Shown here piece by piece: positions 6,805 through 7,210 of a stretch of DNA of 7,210 nt. Below the pieces are notes generated by a model. It was not told where the DNA came from, ran no database searches, and was given only the letters and a program-made list of their open reading frames with translations. A program made the position numbers and the translations under genes. This DNA is from Clostridiaceae bacterium (GTDB lineage Bacteria > Bacillota > Clostridia > UMGS1883 > JAAYMJ01), in NCBI GenBank assembly GCA_012521455.1, contig JAAYMJ010000246.1, forward strand, positions 1 to 7,210, read 5' to 3'. Within the stretch, counting starts at the first letter, position 1. Every line of letters begins with the position of its first letter.

Positions 6805-6824
6805 ATTTTAATCAAATTTTAATC
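6803..6824 (+). repeat. Perfect 11-base tandem direct repeat after walR
   Basis: AAATTTTAATC occurs twice back to back (6803-6813, 6814-6824), and a related AAATTTTATTTT begins at 6831. Within it, TTTAAT-N5-TTTAAT (6807-6812, 6818-6823) has the layout of a WalR box (TGTWAH-N5-TGTWAH), with one mismatch per half. It sits about 35 bases before the -10 of the next gene, where an activator could bind. A/T richness weakens the case. Confidence 0.45.
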
Positions 6825-6850
6825 TTTTCCAAATTTTATTTTAAGGCATT

Positions 6851-6883
6851 CCTGCTATTATAATGGCATAATAAAAGAGCAGG
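6851..6883 (+). promoter_or_regulatory. TATAAT box inside an inverted repeat before the DUF4342-like gene
   Basis: A perfect TATAAT lies at 6859-6864, with only a weak -35 region (TTTATT at 6835-6840), as expected for an activator-dependent promoter. It is embedded in an inverted repeat: CCTGCTATTAT (6851-6861) pairs with ATAAT (6868-6872) and AGCAGG (6878-6883), with a 5-base bulge between. The right arm overlaps the first bases of the Shine-Dalgarno AGGAGGT (6881-6887). Confidence 0.45.
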
Positions 6884-6893
6884 AGGTATTAAC

Positions 6894-7210
6894 ATGGTAA
6901 CTTTAGAACAAGCTGAACGCCTTTGCGCAAGGGCAAATATTTCCTATGAAGAGGCTAAAAGGATTTTGGAAGAAACAAATGGTGACTTACTTGAGGCGGT
7001 AATCAGGCTTGAAAAGGAAGGAAAAGTCACGCCGCCTAAAAATGACGGGTCATACTCCACGCAAGAAGAAGAAAAATCCACTGTTAATAATGAACAAGAA
7101 CCTGAAAGATTTTTAACTTTTAAAGAAATACTTAGAAACATTATAAACTGGTTTGTAAAGCTAATCAGGATTGGAAACGTAAATTACTTTGATGTATATC
7201 AAAACGGCGT
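6894..7210 (+). CDS. DUF4342-like protein with UBA-like N-terminus, 3' end outside window
   Basis: The frame is open from ATG 6894 to the window edge (105 complete codons) and has a strong AGGAGGT site 6 bases upstream. Residues 1-43 (MVTLEQAERLCARANISYEEAKRILEETNGDLLEAVIRLEKEG) form a three-helix UBA/NAC-like domain with the hallmark S-Y-E-E-A-K...NGD-LLEA-I-LE pattern. A polar Glu-rich linker follows (about 44-72), then FKEILRNIINWFVKLIRIGNVNYFDVYQNG, which resembles the start of the DUF4342 domain. That domain usually continues into a short hydrophobic segment, here cut off. The function is unknown; UBA-like folds mediate protein-protein contacts. No terminator separates it from walR, so it may be partly cotranscribed as well as using its own TATAAT. 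Confidence 0.78.
   Translation, partial: MVTLEQAERLCARANISYEEAKRILEETNGDLLEAVIRLEKEGKVTPPKNDGSYSTQEEEKSTVNNEQEPERFLTFKEILRNIINWFVKLIRIGNVNYFDVYQNG

Noticed and set aside
1..7210. tRNA, rRNA, CRISPR, insertion sequence, prophage or defence system
   Set aside because: No cloverleaf, repeat-spacer pattern, transposase, terminal inverted repeats or defence-family motifs were seen. Gene content is ordinary core genome.

Overview
The window looks like a core-genome segment of an anaerobic, low-GC, Gram-positive bacterium of the Clostridia type. The pointers are A/T-rich DNA with strong purine-rich Shine-Dalgarno sites, textbook TTGACA/TATAAT promoters, meso-diaminopimelate dehydrogenase, a clostridial-style FtsH (HEVGH zinc site), a WalR-like response regulator and a Cys-rich protein of a type I associate with spore-forming Firmicutes. 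Two of the seven genes appear to start at TTG. No tRNA, rRNA, mobile element or CRISPR was seen.

Layout. Bases 2-745 are the 3' part of ddh, followed by a hairpin terminator. Bases 793-2789 hold two closely spaced + strand genes: an MBL-fold metallo-hydrolase and a six-helix membrane polyferredoxin with two [4Fe-4S] motifs. They end at a perfect 16-bp hairpin (2782-2817), shared as a bidirectional terminator with a convergent minus-strand gene (2816-3664) encoding a conserved Cys-rich protein of unknown function. A 282-base A/T-rich divergent intergenic region carries a near-perfect sigma-A promoter for ftsH (3947-5878). A strong terminator follows ftsH. Next come three TTTA-type direct repeats at exact 11-base spacing, a second excellent sigma-A promoter, and the walR-like gene (6109-6804). 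Directly after it is another 11-base-period direct repeat, then a DUF4342-like gene that runs off the window at 7210.

How the genes relate. ddh supplies meso-DAP for lysine and peptidoglycan. FtsH does membrane protein quality control. WalR-type regulators control cell-wall turnover. The window is therefore weighted toward envelope functions, but apart from the MBL/polyferredoxin pair these are separate transcription units.

The most interesting signals are regulatory. The 11-base-spaced repeats on both sides of the response regulator gene suggest autoregulation and control of the downstream DUF4342 gene, and no histidine kinase follows the regulator. The Cys-rich minus-strand gene and the membrane polyferredoxin are the least understood proteins here. 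I saw no convincing previously undescribed multi-gene system.
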